Assembly (NCBI GenBank): GCA_038125665.1
Contig: JAYPEI010000001.1
Span: 62,001 to 126,000, forward strand
Source of the DNA: CAILUG01 sp038125665
GTDB lineage: Bacteria; Pseudomonadota; Gammaproteobacteria; Pseudomonadales; Pseudohongiellaceae
DNA length: 64,000 nucleotides
Direction: 5' to 3'
Part shown: positions 25,858-34,782 of the stretch, piece after piece
Numbering within the stretch: the stretch's first letter is position 1
Layout of the letters: each line of letters opens with the position of its first letter
Program-made: the position numbers and the translations under genes
Notes under the pieces: generated by a model
Database searches by the model: none
The model's input: the letters and a program-made list of their open reading frames with translations, nothing else
What the model was told of the DNA's origin: nothing

Positions 25858-27597
25858 ATGCGTACTTCGAATTACTTGCTTGCAACAACCCGTGAAACAC
25901 CTTCTGATGCTGTTGTTGTAAGTCATCAGCTAATGCTCAAAGCTGGCATGATTCGTAAACTGGCTGCAGGTATGTATACATGGCTTCCTTTGGGTTTACG
26001 AGTACTGAATAAAGTCAGCCAGATTATTCGCGATGAGATGGATAAATCTGGCGCTTTAGAAGTCTCTATGCCAGTAGTTCAACCAGCAGAACTTTGGCAA
26101 GAATCTGGGCGCTGGGATCAGATGGCCGCGGAGTTACAACGCTTCAAAGACAGACATGATAGAGATTTTTGCCTTGGCCCCACACATGAGGAGGTCATCA
26201 CGGATCTCGTCCGTAATGAAATAAGTAGTTACAAGCAACTACCAATAAATTTTTACCAAATTCAAACAAAGTTTCGTGATGAACGTCGACCACGTTTTGG
26301 CGTCATGAGAGCACGTGAGTTCTTGATGAAAGATGCTTACTCCTTTCATATCGACTCTGAAAGCCTTCAAAGTACTTACGATTTAATGTTTCAAACTTAT
26401 AAGAAGATATTCACTCGACTTGGCTTTGATTTCAGAGCAGTAGTAGCTGATAGCGGTAATATTGGTGGTAATAGTTCGCATGAATTTCATGTGCTTGCAG
26501 ATTCAGGTGAAGATCATATAGTCTTCAGTGATGCCAGTGAATATGCTGCAAATTTGGAGATGGCCTCAGCCATAAATCCACCATTTCCTGCACCTAAGCC
26601 AACTAAACAATTACAAAAAATTCCTACACCGGGAGCTCAAACTATTGAGCAAGTTGCCAATCTACTCAATATCTCTCCTTCTCAATCTATCAAAACATTG
26701 GTGGTTAGAGCCAATTCGGATAGCCCTCATAGTTTGGTGGCCTTCTTGCTGCGTGGTGACCATGAACTAAATGAAATCAAAGCAGCTAAAATTGCCGGGG
26801 TGAGCTCTCCCCTTGAATTTGCTAGTGAAGAGGAAATTATTGAGGCTTTTAAGTGCAAACCTGGCTCATTAGGACCTGTGAGTACCGATTCAAAGAAAAT
26901 TCGGTTAATTGCTGATCGTGACGCGGCCGTGCTAGCTGATTTTGTCTGTGGCGCGAATGAAGATGGCATTCACTTGACAGGAGTTAACTGGGGCAGAGAT
27001 GCATCTTATTCGGAAATAGCCGATATACGTAATGTTGTTGAGGGCGATATAAGTCCGGATGGCAAAGGTAAACTTAGTATCCGCCGGGGTATCGAAGTAG
27101 GACATATCTTTCAATTAGGACAAAAATACTCGAAGTCCCTCAATGCCAGGGTTCTAGATGAATCGGGCAAAGCAGTGGTCATGCATATGGGTTGTTATGG
27201 CATTGGCGTGACACGCATTATCGCTGCTTGTATTGAACAATGTCATGACGAAAAGGGAATAATTTGGCCTGACAATATTACTCCCTTCCAGGTAGCACTA
27301 ATCCCTTTAAATGCTCATAAATCACCAGAAGTGATGACCCGTTGTGAAGATCTATATAACCAAATGCTAACTGCAGGTATTGAAGTTCTGATGGATGACA
27401 GAGATCGTAAAACAACACCCGGGGTGAAGTTCGCCGACATGGAACTCATTGGTATCCCTCATCGTATAGTTATCTCAGATCGAGGTTTAGCCCAAGCACA
27501 AGTGGAATACAAGCATCGTAGCGCAGAGTCACCGAAAATGATTTCAGTAGACGAGGTGGTTTCATTTTTATTGACCAATGGGGTTAATCTTAGCTAA
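25858..27597 (+). CDS. proS: Prolyl-tRNA synthetase (bacterial type with editing domain)
   Basis: A 579-residue class II synthetase. Motif 1 region is LPLGLRVLNKVSQIIRDEM, motif 2 is FRDERRPRFGVMRAREFLMKDAYSF, and motif 3 lies in the GIGVTRIIAACIEQ area. Between them the INS (YbaK-like) editing domain, about residues 240-400, removes mischarged Ala. The C-terminal anticodon-binding domain contains DDRDRKTTPGVKFADMELIGIP. The short window between the upstream terminator and the ATG holds no obvious ribosome site beyond GAGATAAAG. Confidence 0.97.
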   Translation: MRTSNYLLATTRETPSDAVVVSHQLMLKAGMIRKLAAGMYTWLPLGLRVLNKVSQIIRDEMDKSGALEVSMPVVQPAELWQESGRWDQMAAELQRFKDRHDRDFCLGPTHEEVITDLVRNEISSYKQLPINFYQIQTKFRDERRPRFGVMRAREFLMKDAYSFHIDSESLQSTYDLMFQTYKKIFTRLGFDFRAVVADSGNIGGNSSHEFHVLADSGEDHIVFSDASEYAANLEMASAINPPFPAPKPTKQLQKIPTPGAQTIEQVANLLNISPSQSIKTLVVRANSDSPHSLVAFLLRGDHELNEIKAAKIAGVSSPLEFASEEEIIEAFKCKPGSLGPVSTDSKKIRLIADRDAAVLADFVCGANEDGIHLTGVNWGRDASYSEIADIRNVVEGDISPDGKGKLSIRRGIEVGHIFQLGQKYSKSLNARVLDESGKAVVMHMGCYGIGVTRIIAACIEQCHDEKGIIWPDNITPFQVALIPLNAHKSPEVMTRCEDLYNQMLTAGIEVLMDDRDRKTTPGVKFADMELIGIPHRIVISDRGLAQAQVEYKHRSAESPKMISVDEVVSFLLTNGVNLS

Positions 27598-27678
27598 CAA
27601 AGTTGAGAACACAAATCCATAAATACACAAGACTATGTTCGTCGCCGAATGTGAAATTCTAAGGACAAAGAAATCACT

Positions 27679-28302
27679 ATGAACTCTAACCCTTACATAC
27701 TCATACTGTACTACTCTCAAAGTGGCTCAGTATGTAACATGGCTTCAGTTATTGCTGATGGTGTCGAGTCCACCGGAATGCAGGCTCGCTTGAGAACTGT
27801 ACCAGCTGTAAAAACAGTGATTACTGAACCTGCACCAGCCATTCCTTCCGAAGGTTCAATTTATTGTTCGCCCAATGACTTCACACATTGCGCCGGATTA
27901 GCACTGGGAAGTCCAACCCGTTTTGGTAATATGGCCGCTGCCATGAAATACTTTCTTGATGGAACTGGTGCTCAGTGGTTATCGGGAAGCATGATTAATA
28001 AACCTGCAGGGGTTTTTACCTCTACTTCTAGTCTCCATGGGGGACAAGAAAGCACACTTATAAGCATGTTGATTCCATTACTCCATCATGGCATGTTGTT
28101 TTGTGGCATACCATATAGTGAGAAAGCCTTACATATAACACAAAGCGGCGGCACACCTTATGGTCCAACTCATCTTGCAATTGATGGCAATAGCACTTTG
28201 ACTACTGATGAAAAAATTCTTTGCAAGCAATTTGGAAAAAGACTGGCTCTCATAGCTCAAGCTACTGCAAACATAGCTTTATTATCTGGAAAATCAAATT
28301 AA
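27679..28302 (+). CDS. WrbA-like NAD(P)H:quinone oxidoreductase (flavodoxin fold)
   Basis: A 207-residue flavodoxin-like protein. The N-terminal ILILYYSQSGSVCNMASVIADGVE binds the FMN phosphate, and GLALGSPTRFGNMAAAMKYFLDGTG and TSTSSLHGGQESTL are WrbA signatures. Such enzymes reduce quinones by two electrons and limit radical formation. The stop overlaps the start of the DUF2069 gene by one base, an arrangement commonly seen in this group, so the two are probably made together. Confidence 0.9.
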   Translation: MNSNPYILILYYSQSGSVCNMASVIADGVESTGMQARLRTVPAVKTVITEPAPAIPSEGSIYCSPNDFTHCAGLALGSPTRFGNMAAAMKYFLDGTGAQWLSGSMINKPAGVFTSTSSLHGGQESTLISMLIPLLHHGMLFCGIPYSEKALHITQSGGTPYGPTHLAIDGNSTLTTDEKILCKQFGKRLALIAQATANIALLSGKSN

Positions 28303-28625
28303 TGATCTTAGTTCGTTTAGTACAACTACTAAGTATCGTATTACTACTGTTAATTACTCTGCCATTTGCATCACCTCAGCTCACCCCGAGCTTTGGGTTC
28401 TGGCTAATGCAAAGTTTGCCATTATTTCTTATTTTACCTCGCTTACCTCATCTTAAAGCCACACAATGGCTAGCGTTTGTTACCCTTTTTTACTTTACAG
28501 TTGCCGTATTAGAAATTTCAGCTGCTCAGTCAATTTTAGAACTTTCTCTTGCATGTTTAATGCTGCTTTCTTGTTTAATCCTATTTATTACTGCTATAGT
28601 GATAATTAGAAAATATTACTCCTAG
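28302..28625 (+). CDS. DUF2069 small integral membrane protein
   Basis: A 107-residue protein with four hydrophobic segments filling nearly the whole chain (MILVRLVQLLSIVLLLLI, FGFWLMQSLPLFLIL, ATQWLAFVTLFYFTVAVLE, LACLMLLSCLILFITAIVI). The central LPLFLILPRLPHLKATQWLAF resembles the conserved part of DUF2069. The ATG at 28302 is chosen; the upstream open frame lies inside the WrbA gene. Function is unknown. It is coupled to the WrbA-like gene and followed by sppA after 17 bases. Confidence 0.82.
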   Translation: MILVRLVQLLSIVLLLLITLPFASPQLTPSFGFWLMQSLPLFLILPRLPHLKATQWLAFVTLFYFTVAVLEISAAQSILELSLACLMLLSCLILFITAIVIIRKYYS

Positions 28626-28642
28626 ATAGGTGAATCGACACC

Positions 28643-30526
28643 ATGCTAAAAAATATCTTGCACCTAATAGCATCGGTTTATCGTGGATTTCGTAGCATTG
28701 TTTTAAATTCCCTTTTTATTTTTTTGGTCATCTTACCTCTGACTTTGCTCTTTTTTTCTGATGGTGAACCAAGATTTAGCATCACTCCTGACTCAACTAT
28801 AGTCCTCAATCTTCAAGGTAGCTTAGTTGAAGAAAATAACTTCAAGTCACCCCTTGATACCATTTTAGCTGAGGCTAACAATCAAGCTGCCCCCAATCAG
28901 ATTATCCTTAGCGATTTACAGGAATTGATAAATCGTGCTGCAGAAGATCAACGCATTACATCTATGGTCCTACAGTTAGATGGATTTACTGGTGGTGGAC
29001 TTAGTCAACTACGTGAATTGGCTTATTCATTATCATTTTTTCGTGGGCAAGGTAAAAATATAACCGCCATCGGCAATCAGTTTTCACAAGCACAATACTA
29101 TCTGGCAAGCACTGCAGACAAGATCGTACTAAGTAAAATGGGGGTAGTTGAAGTGCTAGGTTTAAGTACTTGGCAACCTTATTTCGGTTCCGCCCTAGAG
29201 AAACTTGGTGTCACCGTAAATGTTTTTAGGGTTGGCCGCTACAAGTCTGCCGTAGAACCTTACCAGCTAAATTCTATGTCGGACGACGCACGCCAAAATT
29301 ATTCCACATTGCTTGGAGACCTATGGCAAATCTACGTCGATGACGTGACTGAAAGACGCTCAATACTACCCGGTGACTTGCAAACTTACGCAGACAATTT
29401 TGATCAGTTGTTGATAGCGGCTGGGGGTAATCTTGCTCAAGTGGCTCTAAATGCAGGCCTAGTAGATGAACTGACTAATAAACCTATCCTATATTCTCTG
29501 AATAATCATTTCCAGGACAAAAACTTAGTAAACTACCAAGATTACCAACGGTTCGGCATGTTGCCGAGAATACCTACTGGGGAAAAAATCGGTTTGATCA
29601 TTGCCAGCGGTGAAATTCAAGATGGTAATTCATCTCAAGGTATCATTGGTGGACAAACACTGGCAGCCCAAATTCAACAAGTCACTGAAGATGAGACTAT
29701 CAAAGCCTTGGTATTACGTATCGATAGTCCAGGAGGTAGTGTCAATGCTTCAGAGCAAATTCGAAGTGCATTAGAAACCTATAAATTTACTGGTCGTCCT
29801 CTGGTTGTTTCGATGAGCTCAGTTGCGGCATCTGGTGGGTACTGGATAGCCACTCCAGCTGACAAAATTATTACTAATTCTGCGACTATAACCGGCTCAA
29901 TTGGCATTTTCGGATTGATTCCTACCTTTGAGGGTTCAGCCGAGAAACTAGGTATTAGTGTAGATGGCTTAGGAACTAGCGAGCTTGCTGATTTTGCAGT
30001 GACTGGACGAGCTCTCACTAAAAAAACAGAGCGCATTATCCAAAGTAACATTGAATATGGTTATCAACAGTTTTTACAACTTGTCTCAGATTCTAGAAAC
30101 CTTGAAATTTCTGCTGTTGATACTATCGCTCAAGGTCAAGTATGGAGTGGTCAACGTGCAGTCACAATGCAGCTAGCAGATGAAACTGGTAATCTTGCTA
30201 GAGCAGCTGAAGTAGCTGCAAACCTTGGAAATATAGAGAGTTACTATTTATTCCCTGTGCGCCCAAAGATCACAGCTTTGCAAACATTAATTATGGAGCT
30301 AGAAAAAAATCTCCACTTGGGCGAAGGCTTGTCACGCTTCGTAGAAATCATCTCTAATCTACTCGCACTCAACGGATATGACACTTTTGCTACGGAAGAA
30401 ATTAATCATTCCCTACAAGAACTCACTACTTTCCTACCTTCACAGCTACATATCTTACCGTCAGGAGACTCCCTAGGCGCCTACGTATATTGCATATCAT
30501 GCCGCCAACTAGGCTACACAGAATAA
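28643..30526 (+). CDS. sppA: Signal peptide peptidase SppA, 67K type
   Basis: SppA is an inner-membrane protease that degrades cleaved signal peptides. This is the long two-domain form (627 residues) with one N-terminal membrane anchor (about 20-38). The catalytic Lys is in FRVGRYKSAVEPY (about 201) of the first S49 domain, and the nucleophile Ser is in SVAASGGYWIA (about 397) of the second, as in E. coli SppA. LVLRIDSPGGSVNASE is another family signature. It is the last gene of the wrbA-DUF2069-sppA run and is convergent with hda. Confidence 0.95.
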   Translation: MLKNILHLIASVYRGFRSIVLNSLFIFLVILPLTLLFFSDGEPRFSITPDSTIVLNLQGSLVEENNFKSPLDTILAEANNQAAPNQIILSDLQELINRAAEDQRITSMVLQLDGFTGGGLSQLRELAYSLSFFRGQGKNITAIGNQFSQAQYYLASTADKIVLSKMGVVEVLGLSTWQPYFGSALEKLGVTVNVFRVGRYKSAVEPYQLNSMSDDARQNYSTLLGDLWQIYVDDVTERRSILPGDLQTYADNFDQLLIAAGGNLAQVALNAGLVDELTNKPILYSLNNHFQDKNLVNYQDYQRFGMLPRIPTGEKIGLIIASGEIQDGNSSQGIIGGQTLAAQIQQVTEDETIKALVLRIDSPGGSVNASEQIRSALETYKFTGRPLVVSMSSVAASGGYWIATPADKIITNSATITGSIGIFGLIPTFEGSAEKLGISVDGLGTSELADFAVTGRALTKKTERIIQSNIEYGYQQFLQLVSDSRNLEISAVDTIAQGQVWSGQRAVTMQLADETGNLARAAEVAANLGNIESYYLFPVRPKITALQTLIMELEKNLHLGEGLSRFVEIISNLLALNGYDTFATEEINHSLQELTTFLPSQLHILPSGDSLGAYVYCISCRQLGYTE

Positions 30527-30572
30527 TCCAATCCCCTAATAAAATGGTAGCAAAACCAAGTCATTTACTTCA

Positions 30573-31250
30573 CTACCAGTCCATTACCCCCTTTACGAAG
30601 GGTATTGTTACCCTTCTCTGTTCTGCAAGTGATGTCTCATCTAGAGTACGCAGGATTTTAAGGAGCTCCTCTGGACTTCTAGGGCTACGATTCATAATAA
30701 AACTAAGCACTTCATCCCCTATGAACATACCTCTTTTGACCGCTAAGCGCTGGAATAAAATCCCCAACTCTTTTTCTGGTAAAGCTGAAAGTTCGAAAAT
30801 TGCAGCCAACTGCAAACGCGAACGCAAGTCTTGTAATTTCCAAGGGATATCTACAGGCAACAGATTACTACCTACACAGAGTTTTCCACCAACTTTTTGT
30901 ATTAGATTAAAAAAGGTGAAAAAAGCTTCTTCCCAATCGAAATATCCCGCCAACAACTGCAAGTCGTCAAAAACGATTAAGGGATGGACTTCCAAACCAA
31001 GCAGACAGTCCGGCCCATAGGTTAGTAGTTGTGCGACTGGAAAATAAATTGCTCCTTCAACATGATTAGTTAGCGCCTGTAACAAATGGGTTTTCCCAGT
31101 TCCCTTACCTCCCCACAGATAGCAGAACTGTAAATCACTGGTCGCTAGTTGCTGTAACTCATGAAGCAAAAGGTCATTAGCAGGAATCGATATAAACTCG
31201 CTGAAAGTACTATCCTGGGGCATAGTGAAAGCGAGTGGAAACTGTTGCAT
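30573..31250 (-). CDS. hda: DnaA inactivator Hda
   Basis: Hda, with the beta clamp, stimulates ATP hydrolysis by DnaA and so prevents re-initiation. The 225-residue protein is a DnaA-like AAA+ domain: the N-terminal QQFPLAF (clamp-binding motif type), Walker A WGGKGTGKTHLLQAL, Walker B LIVFDDLQLL, and the sensor region RLQLAAIFELSALPE. It lacks the DnaA DNA-binding domain. The start overlaps the stop of the DUF2066 gene, a pairing seen across gammaproteobacteria. Confidence 0.93.
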   Translation of the reverse strand: MQQFPLAFTMPQDSTFSEFISIPANDLLLHELQQLATSDLQFCYLWGGKGTGKTHLLQALTNHVEGAIYFPVAQLLTYGPDCLLGLEVHPLIVFDDLQLLAGYFDWEEAFFTFFNLIQKVGGKLCVGSNLLPVDIPWKLQDLRSRLQLAAIFELSALPEKELGILFQRLAVKRGMFIGDEVLSFIMNRSPRSPEELLKILRTLDETSLAEQRRVTIPFVKGVMDW

Positions 31251-32518
31251 TAGGGAGTTACCATACCAGATTGGGCTGTTGAAACCCAGAGATAACCTAA
31301 GCTTATCAACTGACCATCTCTACTAGGTTGTTTTTGCACCTTAAAGCGTGTATCCAGAGCAAGACTCTCAATGAGTTGCCGTAATTGCCCTCCAGTGTTC
31401 AAACTGAATTCAATTGTCTTGGAATTCACACCTAGAATTTGCAGGTCACTAATCATCGGTAAACTTTGTAGTGCATTTAGTAACATGACAAAGTCATAAA
31501 CATTTTCTATTCCCGTGACTTCAAGGACAGCTCCTGCTCCAGGTTTAACGCGACTCAATACAACACCATAATTATCAACTAAGCCCCTAGCTGTCAGTTC
31601 GAGACTAGAAAAAAGAAACTCAGCCACATCACCTTCTACTACTTCAATAGACTGAGCACGCCCTCCCGTTATATGAGTTGACTGAGCTTGTATAAGACCA
31701 TTTGATAGCTCCTTGATTCTTAATACCAAGATGCTTTGGGCATCATACCTCGCTGATGCATTTAAGATGGCGCTTTCATTAAAATTCCACACTGAACTTG
31801 GACTCAATAGTAATCTGTCATCTAGATCTAATACTGGCAAAGTGAAAGGAAGTCTCCTAGCTAGCGCTACTTCATTAATCTCTTTTAAAGCTCCAGCCAG
31901 CTTTGAATACTGTAACCATTCTAATTTTCCATTTGTGGATTCAAGCACTCCCCACACAAGAGTTAACGGTCTGTTGTCAGGTAAAAAGGGTAAACCTGCG
32001 TTATCTAACAAGCTCAACACAGCAGTTGGAAAAAAACTCAATTGAAGAAAAATGGAGGAATCTTCTTTGAGGATCAAAGCATCTTCCTCCACGACTGAAG
32101 AGGTTGAAGAGTCTGGACTCTGCGCGCGATATGACCAAGATTCGACGAACTTACCCGGGTTCCGCAAAGCTTCACGCATTATAGAGTTCTCAAGAGCAGA
32201 CTCAACTAATGTAAGACGAAGAACAATACTGCGAAGCGCTGTAGCGAAAGCCTTTTCACGCTCATATTCATCATCTCGTGAAATTACAGGAATCTCTACC
32301 ACATACAAACCTTGCGCATTTTGTGTCTCAAACATGCTTTCTACGGTGACAGGAAGTCGTCCTTCATTTAAAGGTTCAGCACTATACGCAAGGTGCCAAG
32401 AGGACAGAAAAAAAATGCTTAATATCACCTGAAAGTTACGCCAAGACGAGATTAAGGTAGTAGCGATAGCTAACATATGCCAATAAAAAAATAAATTTTG
32501 TGAGAAAGAATATTTCAT
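31250..32518 (-). CDS. DUF2066 domain-containing exported protein
   Basis: The position directly upstream of and overlapping hda, plus the segment LYVVEIPVISRDDEYEREKAFATALRSIVLRLT, fit DUF2066. A signal sequence is visible (VILSIFFLSSWHLAYSA), placing the protein in the periplasm. The start is uncertain: the first ATG gives an unusually long leader and an ATG 14 codons later would also work. The middle shows LPFLPDNRPLTLVWGV, typical of the family. Its function is unknown. purM and purN, which often lie next to it, are absent here. Confidence 0.8.
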   Translation of the reverse strand: MKYSFSQNLFFYWHMLAIATTLISSWRNFQVILSIFFLSSWHLAYSAEPLNEGRLPVTVESMFETQNAQGLYVVEIPVISRDDEYEREKAFATALRSIVLRLTLVESALENSIMREALRNPGKFVESWSYRAQSPDSSTSSVVEEDALILKEDSSIFLQLSFFPTAVLSLLDNAGLPFLPDNRPLTLVWGVLESTNGKLEWLQYSKLAGALKEINEVALARRLPFTLPVLDLDDRLLLSPSSVWNFNESAILNASARYDAQSILVLRIKELSNGLIQAQSTHITGGRAQSIEVVEGDVAEFLFSSLELTARGLVDNYGVVLSRVKPGAGAVLEVTGIENVYDFVMLLNALQSLPMISDLQILGVNSKTIEFSLNTGGQLRQLIESLALDTRFKVQKQPSRDGQLISLGYLWVSTAQSGMVTP

Positions 32519-32612
32519 ACGCTAATCTTACCTGAAAGCGAGCTAAAGAACCTAGACTTCTATCTATCCAGATCTAGGCCAAGGCAAAGAATCATGCTAC
32601 TTTGTAAAAACT

Positions 32613-33437
32613 ATGTGTACTCAAGATAACCAGATTCTCACAAACAAAGATCTTCAAGCTAGAACTAAAGCTTTACCATTTTATATTTTAAAAGTGTGGG
32701 TGTTATTTGCTGTTCTTACGCCCTTCTCATTTCCGGCTGAGACCGCAATTGAAGCTCCTATAGATACTCATGCTTTACCATTTTCATTATCATACAAAGC
32801 AACTTGGGCTGCCCTAAATGCTACCTCAGAGCGTTCCTTGAGTTACAGTGATGACGGTCTTACCCAGCTACATGCCTATAGTGAAGTCTCTTTTCTCGGC
32901 AAATCGATAGTAAGAATCAACGAAGAGTCTATTGTTGATCCCCTTCTTGGCCTGCAAGCTCTTTCATACCAATACAAGCAACGAGGTATTGACGCCAAAG
33001 AACGTTACTATCAGTATGATCCCACATCTCAAATAATGACTTACGAGCTTGATCAAGAGAAAGGATCTGTACTCGTTACTAATGGAGTCTATGATGAACT
33101 CTCGTTATTTCTTGCTGTGCGAGCCAATGTCTATGCTGGACGCTTAGACTTCATGATCCCAGTCTTTGATCGCAATGATGTAGAGGACCATCACTATCGT
33201 GTACTAGGTGAGCAAATCTTAGATACTCCGGCGGGCACTTTTTCTGCACTTCATGTAGAGCGAGTTCGCAATCCAGAAAGTAAGCGAAAGACCGAATTCT
33301 GGTTATCCATTAAACATGATTATATCTTACTCAAACTGAATCAGACTGATACTAAAGGAAGAAAATTTATTCTTGAGCTCACGGAAGGCCTCGTTGCTGG
33401 TAAAGCATTAAGTTCTATGGAGTCTATTGTCGACTAG
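32613..33437 (+). CDS. DUF3108 domain-containing exported protein
   Basis: A 274-residue protein with a hydrophobic leader (YILKVWVLFAVLTPFSFPAE). The domain LPFSLSYKATWAALNATSERSLSY, then LSYQYKQRGIDAKERYYQYD and FWLSIKHDYILLKLNQ, matches DUF3108, a periplasmic beta-rich family found beside purN in many gammaproteobacteria. Here it is divergent from the DUF2066 gene with a 94-base gap and no purine genes. The start may be a few codons downstream. Function is unknown. Confidence 0.8.
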   Translation: MCTQDNQILTNKDLQARTKALPFYILKVWVLFAVLTPFSFPAETAIEAPIDTHALPFSLSYKATWAALNATSERSLSYSDDGLTQLHAYSEVSFLGKSIVRINEESIVDPLLGLQALSYQYKQRGIDAKERYYQYDPTSQIMTYELDQEKGSVLVTNGVYDELSLFLAVRANVYAGRLDFMIPVFDRNDVEDHHYRVLGEQILDTPAGTFSALHVERVRNPESKRKTEFWLSIKHDYILLKLNQTDTKGRKFILELTEGLVAGKALSSMESIVD

Positions 33438-33485
33438 ATAGAGGAGTAATAATTATCAACCTCCCTTTCTATATCCCAATAATCC

Positions 33486-34115
33486 TTAGATTATCGGCAA
33501 AAGATATTGAAATCTCTTTAGGTCCTCTGCTTGGTCAATATCATACAAGCATGATAATAAGGCCACCGATAACCTCAACTGTTCGGCTTTAATCAATGTC
33601 TGGGAGAGCACTTTCTCTGTACTCCAATTAATATTGGTAAACAACTCCTTATGACAACTATTTACACCAATCAATCCATATCCACCATCAAAGGTAGGCC
33701 CTAAAACCAAGTCATGCCAATTACTTAGTAATCGAACAGCCTCTACACACTCTTGAACTCCTAACTCTGGCAGATCTGAACCTACCAGTATGACCTGTTT
33801 ATATCTCTGTAAGCCGGATCGGATTGAAAATAACATTCTTTCACCAAGCGACTCTCCCTCTTGAATAAACACTGGGAATGCATATTCTCCCCATTGCATT
33901 TGCTCCTCAACCAGAGCCTCAGAGCTGTCCATCCATAGCTCTACTTGCAACCCCTCTGGTAAGTGTTTTAACCGCTCAAGCAGTCCTGTTAATAAGTTAC
34001 GGTACAATTGCGTGCTGACAACAGTACCTAAAACTGGGATAAGACGGGTTTTTACTTTACCCTCCTGTGGCACCCTGGCAAATACCTGTATGACCGACTC
34101 ATCATTATTTATCAT
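33486..34115 (-). CDS. TIGR04282-type glycosyltransferase-like protein (DUF2064), arsS-associated
   Basis: A 209-residue nucleotidyl/glycosyltransferase-fold protein. It shows VFARVPQEGKVKTRLIPVLG (NTP-transferase-like start), ILVGSDLPEL (metal-binding SDxP), LGPTFDGGYGLIGVN (DGGY motif), and WSTEKVLSQTL, all hallmarks of the DUF2064/TIGR04282 family. The family co-occurs with arsenosugar radical SAM genes. It overlaps the preceding glycosyltransferase gene by 11 bases, the third gene of a tight arsS operon. The substrate is not established; attachment of a sugar or nucleotidyl group to the arsenosugar is an inference. Confidence 0.85.
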   Translation of the reverse strand: MINNDESVIQVFARVPQEGKVKTRLIPVLGTVVSTQLYRNLLTGLLERLKHLPEGLQVELWMDSSEALVEEQMQWGEYAFPVFIQEGESLGERMLFSIRSGLQRYKQVILVGSDLPELGVQECVEAVRLLSNWHDLVLGPTFDGGYGLIGVNSCHKELFTNINWSTEKVLSQTLIKAEQLRLSVALLSCLYDIDQAEDLKRFQYLLPII

Positions 34116-34782
34116 AGAGCCGTGCCAGTGTTGCAGGTGACATCCCTAAAGCAAAAGCTGCGCGTAAAAACCACATCTTGAGAATAGTCAGAAAAAAACC
34201 ATGTTTTTCCCATCGCCTTGCAGAGGTAAGTACTGGATTTTCAATGATTGCGGGTTCAGTCAAATGTTTTAGTTTAGCTGAAATTACGATGTCTTCCATC
34301 AAAGCTATTCGATCATATGCTCCTACTTTCTCAAAACTAGAGCGATACATGAATAATGTTTGATCACCCGTAGCGATATGAGTCAAGCGAGAACGCAAGT
34401 TCATTAACTTGGATAATATCCGATATCGCCATGAAGGATTTATCATCTTCACAGAGAAAAAACCCCACTGAGCTGAACCTTCAAGCGCACGCAGGATACA
34501 CTTATCAGCCTCTAGAGGTAACTGCGTATCAGCGTGTAAAAAAACTAATATTTCATGGTTTGCTAATTCTGCTCCAGCATTCATCTGCAAAGCCCGCCCA
34601 GGACCACTCATGACAACTCGAGTAGCCCATTTCCTAGCAAAAACACTACCACCATCTCTACTGCCACCATCGACTAAGATGAGCTCATGTCCGTTATTGA
34701 GTAAAGGATAGAGGGCTGGCAGAGAATGCTTGAGCTCCTCAATTTCATTAAGAAAGGGCATTATGATGCTCAGTTTGCTCAT
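34105..34782 (-). CDS. TIGR04283-type family 2 glycosyltransferase, arsS-associated
   Basis: A 225-residue GT-A-fold enzyme. KLSIIMPFLNEIEEL begins the nucleotide-sugar site, ELILVDGGSRDGGSVFA follows, and VFLHADTQLP holds the DxD-like motif; GDQTLFMYRSSFEKVGAY and LMEDIVISAKLK are typical of TIGR04283. The ATG at 34782 overlaps the arsS stop (ATGA), so it is translationally coupled. A hydrophobic C-terminal segment may touch the membrane. The TIGR04283 and TIGR04282 families sit beside arsS in many bacteria. Confidence 0.87.
   Translation of the reverse strand: MSKLSIIMPFLNEIEELKHSLPALYPLLNNGHELILVDGGSRDGGSVFARKWATRVVMSGPGRALQMNAGAELANHEILVFLHADTQLPLEADKCILRALEGSAQWGFFSVKMINPSWRYRILSKLMNLRSRLTHIATGDQTLFMYRSSFEKVGAYDRIALMEDIVISAKLKHLTEPAIIENPVLTSARRWEKHGFFLTILKMWFLRAAFALGMSPATLARLYDK

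Noticed and set aside
30490..31020. 176-codon plus-strand frame antisense to hda
   Set aside because: It overlaps the Walker motifs of Hda on the opposite strand; its product has no domain and is Ser/Lys/Arg-rich in the way shadows of coding sequence are.
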